A DNA stretch of 64,000 nt from Gyrodactylus bullatarudis (GCA_012064415.1 SSNU01000252.1:19765-83764), one strand, 5' to 3'; positions 23,701 to 36,496 are shown, counted from the stretch's first letter. The notes: generated by a model from the letters alone, not told the origin. A program made the numbers and translations.

Positions 23701-26700
23701 GTGCATATTATGAAAACCCTTTGGTTAGCTATTTATTTTAAAACAAGCATTAATATTATTTTAATACATTATCCTGTCTGGATTCTCAATAAGAGTCATT
23801 TATAAACAAGCAAAATGTGAACCAAAACTTGAGTCAATATTATATTGGTCTTTCAAGCATTCGAAGGATAATGGTCAGGAAAAAAATTTTGAATCTCATA
23901 ATTATGAAATAATCCGATAAGTTTTTCAAAAAAAACCGAAAAATATTCATTCTGACTAGAATTAGGGCTTTTTGAGAATTCGAAAATATGCCAAATTTGC
24001 ATTTCTTTTTATCTTTTCATCGATTTTGGAGTTCAGAAGCGATGTAACACCGAAATTGCACCGATGATTCGAATTTAGCCCTTAAATTTTAGGGAAATTT
24101 GTTAGTTTAAAGAAAAACTTCTTGATGACCAAATTCGAATCATCAGCGCAATGTCGATCCCAAATGTTGGAATCGCTTCGAAACTCCTAAATCGATTTTA
24201 ATAATTTTGAGCTCAACGATAAAAAAGGTGAGAATGGCTAAATTTTTGTAAGATTAAATATTTTTCAGAAATTCTGACGATTATTAACTACACACAATGA
24301 TTCTTTTATAAACTGAAGTAAAAAAATTATAGCAGTATTAATTAAAGTTATTAGGTCTGTCAAACCCTACCCCTCCTCCCTGAGGATTGCTTCAGATTCT
24401 TATTGATCCAATCAGAGAATTTCTAATGTTTCTCATTATTTTGTGCATTAATAACAAGCCGATGTAAGAGTCTGATAAGAACCGGTGAAATAGCAACTTT
24501 ATCATTCAATATTCACTTGAGATAGATTTTGCAAATTATCGATTTTTAGCCTAGGTGATTTCCTGATCGAGCTTGGAGAGACGATTCTAATGATATATAG
24601 AACGTACGGTCTTGCTGATATTTTAGATTCAGACACTAAAGTGGTGAAAATATTGTACTAACTTTAATGCAAGGTAAAATATTCTCGATTTTTATTTACA
24701 CGATTTTTCACTTATTAGTCAAACAACCTTACTATTAATTTTTATCAGAAAAAAGCTTAAAAATCAACATTCCAAGCTCAAGGGAATTAAAAAATTCAAA
24801 GTTGCTTTAAAGTAGTATCATCAACTTTTGCTGTTGAATGAGAAAAAATGAAACTTTACGCCTATTATGTCACAATTTAAGGAACATGATCAAATGAAAA
24901 CTCAAACAAATCCAAAATCTTTTATTTTTCTAGTCCACTTTGAAAGGCTTGGAGTCTCAAAATTTCTGAAAAAGAAAATCCAAAATCTACTCCTAAAATT
25001 CGCTCCAAATCCTCTAATTTTCACGAGCCATTGCGTAAATGAAGATATTCTACCTAAAGGTATCTACCTAATATGACGAGAAGGTAATTTCTGTTTAATG
25101 TGAATATGTTAGAATGTGAACGATTCCTTCATCATGCATAGGAAAGTATAAATGGATTAAATTGACAAGAGGAAAGTGTTTCCCATACACTGACCTGTTT
25201 CGAACCGGAATCTTTGGTTTGTAGATAACCATTTCCAAAGAATTTTTATTTCTATACAGGGGAAAATTGAGATCAAAATGATCAGTGGATATTAGAGATG
25301 CAAGCTGTATTCTTAATAATACTAACCCATTATTCTGATCACCAACACGATTTGGATTATCAATGATTGACAAGGAGTTTTCAATATGGCCGAGGACTTC
25401 ATCGAGAACAGCCTAGAAATAAAAATTATCAAAAGAGTATGGTTATTAAATTCGATTTGTTATTCTTAATCTTTTTTTTTCAGTTTGAAAAACGTTGAGT
25501 ATAAAAACATGGGCCCGTATAAAATTTAAATTAATATTTTCCAAAAGTGTCAAGACATTACTAGACATACTGCATAGTATGATAAATAACTAATCTAGCT
25601 AAAATTAAAAGTACATGTTTGGTTGTAAAATAATACAGTAATCGATTGCAACCAGGCTAATTAATTTGAGAAAACTTCTTTTGATTTTACTATAGTGTAA
25701 TCGAGTTTCTCCTCAATGTACAATGAATATATATCAGTGTAAATGTGTTATTCATTAAAACATTGAATGATGCAATACAATTATAATTGGGACATATTTT
25801 TCTTATTAAAGCTAGAGAAATTAATATATTTATTTAGATCAAACGAAAGAGAAACTAGGACACTTTGAAATTACTTGAAAAAGTAATAGGATAATCTAAT
25901 GTCAAATAAATTCAGCAAGTCCAAGTTACCTTCACGTTGATTGGTTGAAAATTAAGAAGCTTAACATTTTAAAATAGGGTCTCACATTTTCAAAGTTGGC
26001 TGCATCATTTGAAGTTTCAATTGGTTTCCCATTAACATTGGCATCATTGGTGTCCATCATATCATCTGGCCGATTCTGGGGTTTATGCTGGTGTACTGGA
26101 CGAACAATTGGAGCTGGTTTGTCATAATTTGGCTGGACTGTAAAACAAGTAAAAGAAATGATTACTTTTTACTTTTAAATCGAATACTAAATAGTGGCTT
26201 ATTGTTGTTTTGAATGTTGAGTTTCTTGAGAACCAACTGAAAATGCTTGAAGTTCCAGTAATAAAAAGCTGAAATTTTGTAGATAATTTGACAGGAATCC
26301 TTTTGTATCCGAAAATCTTTAGGTTTATTAAAGAATACGCATTCAAAAGGTAAACCATAAAAGTATAGTGTAAAGTGGAAAAGAATCTGTAGTTAGGTGG
26401 TTGTATAATAAATTGTAAGTTTTGAGATTAGTTAGTATTCCTGGGTAAGAGGGGATAGGATTAGAGTAACAAGATAAGTTAGCAACTAAAGTTAGTCCAT
26501 ATGAGGTTGGGAATCTCAATTTTTCCTACAAGAATTCGAATATGTTGAAGATTTTTTAGAAATACAGATCACTTAACAATTTGAAGAAGAATTATTTTGA
26601 AGTGAAATATGGTCATCAAATCAGACAAGAAAGCCGAATATCACAATTAAATTTTTGACGGACCCATAGTTTTCGAAGAATTTTAAATTGATTTTTAAGT

Positions 26701-29700
26701 AGGAAAAATGATCAAGAAATCGAAATTTAACTCCCAAACGATAATGACTATCAGTAGTTTGGCTATTTTGCATGAAACTTAAGACCTAATTTTCAGAGAA
26801 ATATTTTTTCAGGGTCTATTTTATATGTTCATTTCATATTTTCAAACAAAGTTTCACGTTAATCCTATCTCTAGAAAAACTATGTCCTTACTATAAATAA
26901 TAAATTTCAGGCACTTGAGGTCTCTGAATTCATTGGTCTGCGAATGTAGCTTCTACAAACCCTTATTCAGTTCAATTCATTCTCAAAATGCCAAGGATAG
27001 TAGCTACACCGAGCATGAATACGATGCGAGTCGTTACGAAATGTCCATCGGAATTCCAAGCACAAAAACTGTTCTCTTTGATTATATTTCTCAGAAAATA
27101 AATTTCAATTGGTCCTATATATTTTTCATCAAGTCCTAAATTTTGTAATTGCCTAAATTCTAGGGTCCTAAATAAAGGAAATAGCGTCCTATTTTTCGAT
27201 GCTTTAATTATAAAAGATTTAGCATATTTGATTCACTTGTATAACTCCAATCTAGAAACCTTTTTTTGACCACATTCCCAATTTCAAATCAAAAAATGAG
27301 AATTTGGCGCCAAATCGAAATTTGATAAATGATGATATCCTTCTAAAAAATAGTTCGTTTTCAGAATTCTTTGCTTTATATAGTTAAAGTAGGCAACAAA
27401 ATCCAGATTCCTGAAAATCATCCAACATATATATTTCGAATTCTTGTGATTTTTTGTAAAAATGACAGATTCCCAACTTCATATCGATCAGCTCTACTTC
27501 TATGTTTGTTAGACTGATAGGAACTAGATTTCAAGGAAATTTAGTCAAATGGATTGATGATTATAATATAAAATATAGCGTTATTATAACATGGAGATAA
27601 ATTATATCTCTTGATTGACTAACAGTGTTTAAATTTTTCACTAATGAGCTCATGGAAGAAATCTGAAAAAGTTTACTTTGAATTTTTGTGTTGCTTAGGT
27701 TATTCGAGGAGTAATTCATTTGGGTTAAAATGTGTTTAGCTTGTTTGTGTTATGGGGAAAAACTGAGTAGAATGAACATTCCGAAGAATTTATTTCCCCA
27801 GTGAATAGACTCGATCATGTTTATTTTAAAGCTAATTGATAAAAAGTTGGGAATCTATGATTTTTACGAAAACCTCGATTTTTTCATGAAAAATTGGGAT
27901 ATGTGAAAGACTTTTTGGAATCCTACCCATGGTGCCCACTTTTACGATTTTAAGAAAATTAATTATTTTCATGAAAAATATGGTCACTTTTCCAATTTCG
28001 ATTTGTAGCCAAAATCCCATTTTTTCGGACTTTGAACTGAAATTTTTATTGATTTGAAAGTAGGATTGTGGCCAAAAGATGTTTATTAGGATCACTATAA
28101 GAGAAAGAAATCAAATATGCTCAAACTGTTTTAATACTTGACCTCACTATCTTTCGGAGCTGAATTTAGTTATTTTGATCATTTTCACTACTTGAAAATC
28201 AATTAAATTTCGAAATCCCTCGATAATGGTGGATCTTTCGAAAGTTTATTCGGCTTTCTTGTCTAATTCTGATCTTAAAAACCATCTTTTGGCCATACTC
28301 CCACTTTCAAATCTATAAAAATTTTCAGTTCAAAGTCCGAAAAAATGGGATTTTGGCTCCAAATCGAAATTTGAAAAATGAGCATATTTTTCATGAAAAT
28401 AATTTTTTCTTCAATCGTGAAAATGGGCAACATGGGTAGGATTCCAAAAACTCTTAAAAATTTGAATTTTTTATGAAAAAAACGAGGTTTTCGTAAAAAT
28501 CATAAATTCCCAACCTCTTATCAACCAATTTTAGTACAGGACTTTCTGGGTGCGAAGTTTTCCACTCTTATATAGAAAAAAAATGGCTAAAAAATTAAGT
28601 TGGCTAACAGTTTTCATGTCAATTTGGAATTATCTCAATGTCCAGTAAACCTGTTAATGTACATTAATACTGTGTCCACTTTATTCCTATGGTGTTTAAA
28701 ACAAGAAGGGATTTAGATTTTTTGTTAATGAGCTTATTAATAGTTTAAAAAAAGAATTTTGGCCGATGAAGATTCTTCATGGTACACCAAGACTTAATTA
28801 AGCCAGAATCAAGTATCTGTTGACAAGGCCAACCGTGACATTGAAGATATGTATCGTGAAAGCAAGGATTCGTACGCAGCGAATCGTGAGAAAGGTTCTT
28901 ACGGTTTATGCCCACTTCAGTAATTGTTACGAATCATGAAAATAATTTTATAATTTCCTACACAAATTCTTTCGAATATCAGTGATAAAAATAAGGAAAA
29001 ACCGGGAGATACAAAATTCTTGTGATTGTTTTAAGACAAGTCCTTTTAAATTTTTGATGATTTGGGGTGTCATTTGGCGTAAAACACAGAAATTTGGTTT
29101 AAAAGTTTCAGAGTGAAGGAGAGGGGGAAAAAAATAAGATTAACTTGAGAATCTGATTGGGTCCCTAGGATAATTTAATCATGAAGTACTACAATGACAA
29201 AGCCTTCATTGTTTATACCAAGTTTAATAACAATATATAATCATAACAACGAATATACACATAGAACACATAGATCGTAACAGAAGGAAAGGAGATAATC
29301 CAATAATGCATCTAATTCTAGCAAAGTAAATTTTTTGTACACTGGAAGAAGATGAATGGAATCGATAAAAGTCGATAGTATAACGAATCCAGGATGCTTT
29401 TTAACCCATTTCTCCAAAAAATTTTGTAAGGACGTATTGAATGTTCAGAGAGAAAATCACCCTCTTTGAATATGGGACATGATAAAAAAAATTCAATATA
29501 TCACGTTTTGTAAAATATCGTGGAGGTGTGTATGTGTCTTGGGTAGGAAATGAAAAAATGTGTACTTTTTTTTCTTGAACCTATACAGATTCTTTCTTCG
29601 TGAGAATGAAACAGGAATGGACAAAACCATTATTTCTCACTTGTATGATGAGAAGGAATTGAATAGTTTCTATAGATCAGATTGGGTTAGAAAGGTCACA

Positions 29701-32700
29701 TTGTGCATCGATTTATTTGGCATCTTTGCATCAGTATGCAGATATTGAAAAAAAAACTAGTAAAAACCAATGAAGGGTAGATTTTTTATCAATAAGTTCT
29801 TACAGTAATCTTGTAGTTTAACTGAATTTGCAATTTTCTCTATGTCCTGCATGAATTTTAGAATGGTTTTTCCGAATCAGCTTAAAACGTAGGTTAATGA
29901 AAATTATTTTAGTGATTTTTCCGTAAAGGTTGAAGTGAAAAAAAAATTTTGGGTAGCTTTATTAAATTTTGTTAAGAACTCATTCATAAACCGATTATAA
30001 TGACTGAGTAATTTATGTTTAAAACGTTTATTTTTTGATTTTCACATGCTTTTTTAACATTAAAAGATGAACACTTATGAAAACGAAATGATTTTAAACT
30101 CAACATGAGGATCATTTTTGATGCAAATTAGTATTCGTATCTTCTTGAGAATATGTTTACTCATGCATGGTGATGAATTAGAGTTTGGGTATTAAACACG
30201 AAGAGAATAGGTTTTTTTGAATTTTATTATCGAAAGTATAATTAATTTCATAGCAAGTACACCTCTCACTGGTTTTTATCCTGGCTATAGAGTGTCAAAA
30301 GAAATGATTATTGATTTTCTGATGAAAAAGATGAATTTTGAACCAACCAATAAAAACGATAGACTTTTCGAGTGTTTCTTATCGATAAAAATACAGTTTT
30401 TTATGATCTATAGGAGCTGAAGTTCGTTAGAGGGTCAAGATTTTAGATGATGATTCTATCTGATATGGAAAGATCAAGGGGAGTCAAATTTTGGATTCAA
30501 TATTCATTGTAAGAGAATATTGGAGGAAATCGATAAAACTCTTTATGCTGATTAATGCATGACATATTTTTCCAGGATGACGATGATGAGTCAAATTCTA
30601 CGCACAAAAGAGAAATTAGAATGTTGAATAAATTCAAACATGATTTATGCATAAACTTATGAAAAAGTTGAGACTTATTTGACCTGGGCTATTCCAATAT
30701 ACCATAAATTTCTATGCATAACGAGTAGTGAAGAAATTCATATATAGATATTTCTATTCCATAAACATGAATCTTGAAGAGATTGACATGTTAGCCATTA
30801 AAAATGTATTTCTTCAAGTTTATATTCATTTTAAACTTGATGCAAATTCATCGGTCTTTATTTCGTCTATGAAAATATGGACTCAAAAGTAAAAAATTAC
30901 CAATATAATCGAAGGAGGATATATTTCTCGAATTCAATGGAAACAGTTAAGAATTCTTAAATTCCAAAGCAAGATTGAGTTTATGGTAGAAGTATTTTCA
31001 AAATACTTACTATTATTTGTATTAATGATAATCTTTGCTGAAAGGGGTTGTTTCGGCTTAACTGATTGATAAGTGGGTGGAGGGATTGGATCACTAATTC
31101 TTGGCAGATTATTTCGAGGCTCTTGTTGTGGCTGTGGTTGAGAAATTTTTGGCTTATTTTGTTGATTGGTGACTTGTGAGGGCATTTTCGGCATCTCTAG
31201 GCCACGATGCATTTGTAGGAGACGTATGGTCAGATGAGTCGACAACATTGGATTAGACACAAACTCGTGCTAGAAGAAGAAAAATAAATTATTCTTCTTA
31301 TATTCAAAGAAATCGATTGAGTTCAACCTGACATCAGAAAGTAATTCGAGGCTATCAAATATTTCAATTAAAAACAAATTCTATAAGACTTTAAGGTATT
31401 CTGAGCACAAAAATTGCTTAGATTTTTAGATGGTCGTACTGTGAAAGTACTTTTTTTCGTCAAGAGGTTGGAACAGAAAATATTTTTTGTCATTAAAAAA
31501 AGTTTTCTTAAATTTTTGTATCCAAAAAATTGTCAATTGTAAAGAAACAAGAGTTTGTTACACAATGACTTGACCAACTTCAAAAAGTCTAGTCAAGGTC
31601 AATACAGATGAATATTTCTTGAAAGAAATTCGAAGAGAGAGAGATTAAAAAACTTTAATGATCGAAATAATATGAATATCATTCGATGATCAATGATTAT
31701 ATACAATGTACAATGTCATTGAGATTAGACGTGATCAATGATCATGAAAAAATTCTGGATCATGGGATGAAATTAAGACAGAATTAATCAATTTTGAATA
31801 AATTGAAACAATTAATTTTTTACTTCTTCTACTAAACTTAACTAGGATGGACATTTGGATTTGGATAATACTAAAAATTCAATCAAGAATCGTCAAACAT
31901 GTTTCATACAGAATATACTTGGTTTTGGTTCTAGCTTTCAAAAGTAATTGGATCTTCTCATTTGATTTATGGCGCTGAATTTTATAAATGTCACATAAAG
32001 TTGGGATATTATGATTTTTATGGAAATTTCGACATTTTCATCAAGAATTCGAATTTTTTAAAGATTGGTAATTTATGAAAAAATCATAGATTCTCAATTT
32101 CATATCAATTAGCTTTACTAGTAATTAATCAAGAAACCTTGAGGGAACCAAATTTTCATTCAAAATTATCAATCAGTAAAATAGCCATTTTTTCGATTTT
32201 TTCAATATTTTTTTTATTTTAATAAGCTGTGAATTTTCTACTATATTTTTCGAATAGACTTTCAGCTGAAGAGTTGAAAAGCATTCAAATTGTTTGTAAA
32301 GAGAGAAAATCAATGGCAATATTTGTGACGTTGTAAAAGATGAGTTAATTAATTGTATTAATATATCAACTAATAGATTAAATATTGGAACCATGCATCG
32401 AGTGTTCATCATTTCAATGAATGATTCAACTTGATCAAGTATTCAGATCCTAGCTCAAAGTTATTTATAGATTAGAGCCAAGTTAACCCTTTTAGATCTG
32501 AGGCTATTTAATAACAGAATCAGAATAAGTTATATAAGGTTTTACTTTTACTTTAAATAGCTCAGAAACTAATAAAGTCAAGGGAAAGTTTCCTTCTACT
32601 CTTTTGTTAAGAATTTATTCCTGAATAAGATGATATCATTTCTGTCTTTCTATCTCATTCATGATTTTCTCTATTGAAAGATTTAATGGTATGTAACTTT

Positions 32701-34324
32701 TATAAAATTACTAATTAGTTATTGGATCTTTATTTCTATAGAAAATTTAAGGTTTAATATTTTGCCCCACATATGGGCCATACCTTGAAAGAGTATAAAT
32801 TACTTTAAACTTGTAATAAAAAACTCTTTCCCATAGATGTGAATTATAAAAAAATCAATAATAAATTTTTTTGAAAAACCAAAAAGAATAATTCAGGTGA
32901 TAGATTTACATACCAAAAAATCAAAAAAATTACAATTTAATATAATGTATGTTGAAAATGTGTATCTTAGCAGTGGTCAGCTATAAAAAGGGCTTGAGAG
33001 TAGAAAATTTTGAAAAATACAACAAAGATCAAATCTTCACGAATAATAACGTGATCTCAAAAATATATAGAGAAAAATGTTTTCTATCATCATTTTTCTT
33101 TTATCTACATCTGTGCATCTAACAACTCATTTTATACAATCTCTATCTTTCTACAGAGAAAGCTGTGTATAGGTTTTAAATAATAATATTATGCATAAAA
33201 TTTACACAATCGATAATATATAAACAAAAAAACAAATTTTTTGAGAAGATTTTCATCAATAATTCTTTTTAAATGTAATTAACTTTCTATAGAAGGAGAG
33301 TTAAATAGATGAATAATCTAAATCTGCAAGGTTATACTTACTGTAAGTAAAGTATCGGCATCCGGCCTCTTCTTAGCATTTTTCATCAGGGCCAGTTTAA
33401 GAAAGGAGCTAAACCTACTGGACCAATTTCCAGCTTTCTTCAGGCATGGAGATTTGTAATTCTTATTTTCAAGTATTTTTAATGCTCTAAATGCGTTTAA
33501 TGAAATAAGCAAAATTCCAAGTGACATAAGAGTTCTACCTACTTCATTGGATTTAATTCGAAAAGTGGGGGTTCTAGTTCAGCATATTCTATCGCAGTAA
33601 TTCCAACAGCCCAGATGTCACATTTACAATCATAACCATTTGAGCCAGAACCAACAGCAGCAACTTCAGGAGCCATCCAATAAGGTGTGCCGATTAGAGT
33701 ATTCCTTTTAGAGACATTTGAATTTATTTGAGCCGCTACTCCAAAATCAGCTACTTTAACTTCTCCACTTTCAGTTAAAAGGATGTTTGCACCTTTAATA
33801 TCCCGATGAATCTTTCCTCTTCCATGCATAAAAGCAAGACCCTTGAGAGTTTCCCTTGATACGAAGGCTATACAATCCTCTTCCAATGGTTTAGCAAGGG
33901 CTATATATATATCTTGCATAGAATTGCCACCGCAAAACTCCATTACAATCCATAGCTTAAGATTTCTTCAAGTAAAATATTTTCCAATTATTTCAAGAAT
34001 GATTAATAATGATTAGGCTCGATCGAAAACTAACTTAAAGTAACTTCCATAAAATTGAACAATATTTGGATGACTGAGTTCTCTAAGAGTTTGAATTTCA
34101 GCACAAACATTTCTTATGTCTTCTTTAGGATCTATTTTCAGTTTTTTAACAGCAACAAATTCTTGAGTCTCTCGATGCATTGCCTATGAAATAAATGAGA
34201 AAAAATTTACCTTAAAAACATCTCCATATGTCCCGCTTCCAAGACTGGCAACAAGCCGATATTCCACTGCTGGGTCATTTGGATTTACAAATTGTTGTAA
34301 ATACTGAATTTTTTGATTGAGCAT
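11720..34324 (-). CDS. MAP4K: MAP4K3/5-type (GCK-I, KHS/GLK) Ser/Thr kinase, 18 exons, 976 aa predicted
   Basis: Exons: 34324-34211, 34183-34035, 33965-33543, 33486-33342, 31269-31011, 26137-25986, 25412-25327, 23618-23537, 23481-23325, 22658-22324, 21743-21659, 21604-21525, 15969-15812, 15535-15195, 15125-15057, 14150-14064, 11990-11923, 11860-11720. All phases agree (2931 nt). The kinase domain (about 23-277) has [14 protein letters not shown] (Lys51), [11 protein letters not shown] and GTPYWMAPE. Residues 278-634 are a Pro- and Asn-rich linker with SH3-type PPRPPPP motifs. Residues 635-976 are a citron homology (CNH) domain, from [16 protein letters not shown] to YLLAGHTDT, matching MAP4K3/5 closely. 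Such kinases feed JNK and TOR signalling and also phosphorylate LATS. Introns 1-3 are 27, 69 and 56 nt; later ones reach 5.5 kb and are filled with repeats. Least certain are exons 5-10. The start is the first ATG before the conserved region. Confidence 0.9.
13240..13850. repeat. Fold-back element, second hairpin family (copy 1), in MAP4K intron 16
   Basis: Centre near 13480. Arms include CCCCGATAAAAATAGTTTGG and its complement CCAAACTATTTTTATCGGGG, and CACACAATATTTCGGATACA with its complement. Outer parts (GTTCTTCAGGGAGCTGTTCG near 13272 and AGACCAATACAAGCCAGAAG near 13723) recur at 46330-46845. The loop of about 60 nt has no gene. Confidence 0.8.
17739..19624 (+). mobile_element. mariner-family transposon with broken transposase
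   Basis: Terminal repeats TTAGGTTGCGAGAAAA and TTTTCTCGCAACCTAA are flanked by TA duplications at 17737-17738 and 19625-19626. The transposase reads on the plus strand from 18523 ([12 protein letters not shown]) through the helix-turn-helix region to about 18920, then continues in another frame from about 18910 ([18 protein letters not shown]) to 19188, and in further frames to about 19530 ([27 protein letters not shown]). The mariner motifs WVPHELN-like, DEKW-like (NEKWIY) and [15 protein letters not shown] are recognisable. At least two frameshifts and a stop make it inactive. The left untranslated part is interrupted by the element at 17788-18412. Confidence 0.92.
17788..18412 (+). mobile_element. 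Small hAT-like element with BED zinc-finger remnant, nested in the mariner
   Basis: Ends AGGGTTTGATACC and GATACAAAACCCT are imperfect inverted repeats, and AATTTTCT flanks both sides (17780-17787 and 18413-18420), an 8-bp duplication as expected for hAT. Inside, at about 18060-18230 on the plus strand, an open stretch reads KCKNCLRR ... [16 protein letters not shown], a BED-type zinc finger (C2..H2 spacing) followed by a stop. Only the finger is present, so this is a non-autonomous remnant. Left end position is uncertain by two bases because the repeat and the duplication overlap. Confidence 0.7.
21151..21343. repeat. Small hairpin element in MAP4K intron 12
   Basis: AAACGTTTCGGTGCTGAGAT with AGTCAAGTACC on the left pairs with GGTATTTGACTACCTCAGTACCGAA on the right. 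One arm matches 4275-4470 and a fragment at 48231-48275. Confidence 0.6.
24020..24200. repeat. Imperfect hairpin in MAP4K intron 7
   Basis: Left arm starting ATCGATTTTGGAGTTCAGAA and containing GATGATTCGAATT pairs with the complement of AATTCGAATCATC ... ACTCCTAAATCGAT. The arms are about 60 nt with mismatches, the loop about 60 nt. Confidence 0.6.
26490..27510. repeat. Fold-back element of the major family with inserted coding-like segment
   Basis: Left end GTTAGTCCATATGAGGTTGG followed by GGGAATCTCAATTTTT, right end CCCAACTTCATATCGATCAG, matching the family termini. Lies in MAP4K intron 5. The segment 26911-27100 is unlike the arms: it is less AT-rich and reads as protein on the plus strand. 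Confidence 0.6.
27828..28545. repeat. Fold-back element of the major family, long hairpin, MAP4K intron 5
   Basis: Left arm 27830-28110 (AGTTGGGAATCTATGATTTTT, CCATGGTGCCCACTTTTACG) pairs with right arm 28280-28540 (CGTGAAAATGGGCAACATGG, AATCATAAATTCCCAACCTC). Open stretches inside are by-products of the low-complexity arms. Confidence 0.85.
31960..32130. repeat. Decayed, internally deleted copy of the fold-back family
   Basis: AAAGTTGGGATATTATGATT on the left and AATTTCATATCAATTAGC on the right match family ends; nearly all of the interior is missing. Lies in MAP4K intron 5 flanks (intron 4 of the coding order, between exons at 33342 and 31269). Confidence 0.6.
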
Positions 34325-34490
34325 GAAAAATTTTATCAAGACATTTGGCAAACTAAGACATTCATACACTGCACGTATTTTAACAAAAAACTTGAACTAG
34401 TCAATTATCATTCGTTTTAATTGAATTGCAAAACTTCCCCAAGTTCAACAACAAAGCTCATTGAAATTAATTCTGAATTCTGCTTAATTA
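34325..34490. promoter_or_regulatory. 166-bp bidirectional promoter between MAP4K and HDAC1
   Basis: The two divergent start codons are 166 bp apart. No specific element was recognised. Confidence 0.5.
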
Positions 34491-36022
34491 ATGGAAACTC
34501 CCACAAACAGAAAAGTTTGCTACTATTATGACGGTTAGTGGTCATTAAATATTCTCTGAAATACCAAAATGAATGTCTTGTTTTAGGTGACATTGGAAAC
34601 TACTATTATGGCCAAGGGCATCCTATGAAACCTCATCGTATGCGAATGACTCACAATCTACTTCTAAATTATGGACTCTATCGAAAAATGGAAGTTTACA
34701 GGCCATCTAAAGCATCGTTTGAAGACATGACAAAATTTCATAGTGATGAATATATTAAATTTTTGAAGAACATCCGTCCCGACAATATGCACGAGTTCAA
34801 TAAGCAAATGCAAAAATATAACGTCGGTGAAGATTGTCCAATATTTGATGGTCTCTTTGAATTTTGCCAGTTATCTGCTGGAGGTTCGATTGCTGGGGCT
34901 GTCAAATTAAATAAAAAACAAACTGACATTGCTATCAACTGGGGAGGTGGACTTCATCATGCAAAAAAATCCGAAGCTTCCGGTTTCTGCTACGTTAACG
35001 ATATTGTTTTGGCCATATTAGAGTTGTTGAAATATCACCATAGAGTACTATATGTGGATATCGATATTCATCATGGAGATGGCGTTGAAGAAGCTTTCTA
35101 TACCACAGACAGGGTTATGACATTGAGTTTTCATAAATATGGAGAATATTTTCCTGGAACTGGGGATATTAAAGATATTGGCGCTGGTAAAGGAAAACAT
35201 TACGCTTTTAATTGTCCATTAAGAGATGGTATGGATGATTTAGCTTTTGAACAGTTGTTCAAACCAGTTCTTAATAAGGTCATTGAATCCTATCGTCCTG
35301 AAGCTATTCTTATGCAATGCGGAGCCGATTCTCTTACAGGCGATCGTCTGGGTTGTTTCAATCTGAGTACACGAGGTCATGGAAAGTGTGTAGAGTATGT
35401 AAGGTCGTTGGATATTCCTATGATCATGCTTGGTGGTGGTGGCTACGTTATTAGAAATGTCTCCCGGTGTTGGACTTATGAATCAGCCATTGCTCTTGGT
35501 ACTGAAATATCCAATGATCTTCCTTATAATGATTATTATGAATATTTTGGTCCGGACTTTAAATTGCATTTAACTCCTAGTAACATGACAAATCAAAACA
35601 CAACTGAGTATTTGGACAAAATTAAATCAGTTATTTTTGATAATCTCCGTATGATTCCTTGTGCACCAAGTGTTCAAATGACTGATATTCCAGAAGATTC
35701 CATCAAAATAGAAGAAAAAGAAGCTGTTGAAAAAGATTCTCAAGATCCTGACAAACGATTTGGCATTATGGACAGCGATAAAATGATTGTCAGAGATAAT
35801 GAATTTTATGATAATGCTGATTGCGAAAAGGTTAGAAATGCTAGTGGTGTTACCAACATTAATTCCTACAAGTATTCCAAAAAACCCAAAACTGATGAGG
35901 GGAAAAATGGAACATCTGAATCTATGGATACCTGTGAAAACGGCAACAATGTTATCCCTGCAGCTGAATCCGATAATGCTAATCCTAACAGTTCAGAGAC
36001 TGAAGCTAAATTAAATGAATGA
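34491..36022 (+). CDS. HDAC1: Class I histone deacetylase HDAC1/2 (Rpd3)
   Basis: Zinc-dependent deacetylase of histone lysines, catalytic subunit of Sin3, NuRD and CoREST-type corepressors in the nucleus. Exon 1 is 34491-34533, a 53-nt intron follows, exon 2 is 34587-36022, total 492 aa (human HDAC1 482). The catalytic core is almost unchanged: [39 protein letters not shown] (His pair near 138-139), [14 protein letters not shown] (zinc ligands near 174 and 176), CGADSL (zinc ligand near 262) and [10 protein letters not shown] (Tyr near 301). The tail after about residue 385 is acidic and low complexity, with the RFGIMDSDK region that is conserved among class I enzymes. It differs from human HDAC1 and 2 in the last 90 residues. 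The start gives [15 protein letters not shown], aligned with the family N-terminus. It is divergent from MAP4K and converges with elongin B. Confidence 0.98.
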
Positions 36023-36085
36023 TCATCCTCTCAAGAATTGCGTAATCGACGAATATTTGAAAAAAAATTTATTAATATAATTGTA

Positions 36086-36496
36086 TCATAACATTTTTGC
36101 TACTCCTTGTGTTAGATCATTACTCAGAGCATTATTAGAATTATCCTGACATCTCATAACATCTGGGAGATCTGGGGGAGTAGAATAGGGAGTGATATCA
36201 ATCTCTTCAAATTTATTAGTTGTGGGATCTTTCAAGACTAATGGTAACATAAGGGGTGTGTGCGCTTTAGATGTTTGACTGTTGATATTGTAGTGGGAAA
36301 GAGTTGAGTCATTTTGCAATTCCTGGCTATTTTTGAACAATTTCATATCGGTTTCTGCAACCTTTAGTATACCACCAATCATTTTTTTCACGTCAAGAAT
36401 TGTGGTTGTTTCTTTGCAATCAAGAAAAATGGTTGTTTTTTTCCTACGAATACTAAGAAATACCTCCTAAAGATATGAATAAAAATTATTTACCAT
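36086..36496 (-). CDS. ELOB: Elongin B (ubiquitin-like subunit of elongin/VHL-type ligases)
   Basis: Elongin B pairs with elongin C to link VHL/SOCS-box substrate receptors to Cul2/Cul5 and is part of elongin (SIII). Main exon 36466-36086 reads EVFLSIRRKKTTIFLDCKET at its start and DITPYSTPPDLPDVMRCQDN near its end, the hallmark elongin B C-terminus. Length 127 aa against 118 in human. The only upstream ATG in phase is directly followed by GTAAAT (36493), and a 27-nt intron ending TTAG leads to the main exon. The first coding exon is thus only the start codon (36496-36494). An alternative is that the AUG comes from a trans-spliced leader joined at 36466. AATAAA (36073-36068) lies 13 nt beyond the stop and overlaps the 3' flank of HDAC1; only 63 bp separate the two stops. 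Confidence 0.93.

Noticed and set aside
28810..28920. GC-richer stretch reading [20 protein letters not shown] on the plus strand
   Set aside because: Too short, open in two frames, and no recognisable family; probably an old repeat fragment.
29560..30420. Two plus-strand open frames of 62 and 67 codons in MAP4K intron 5
   Set aside because: Some protein-like look, but no splice-site support, no family match and AT-driven composition.
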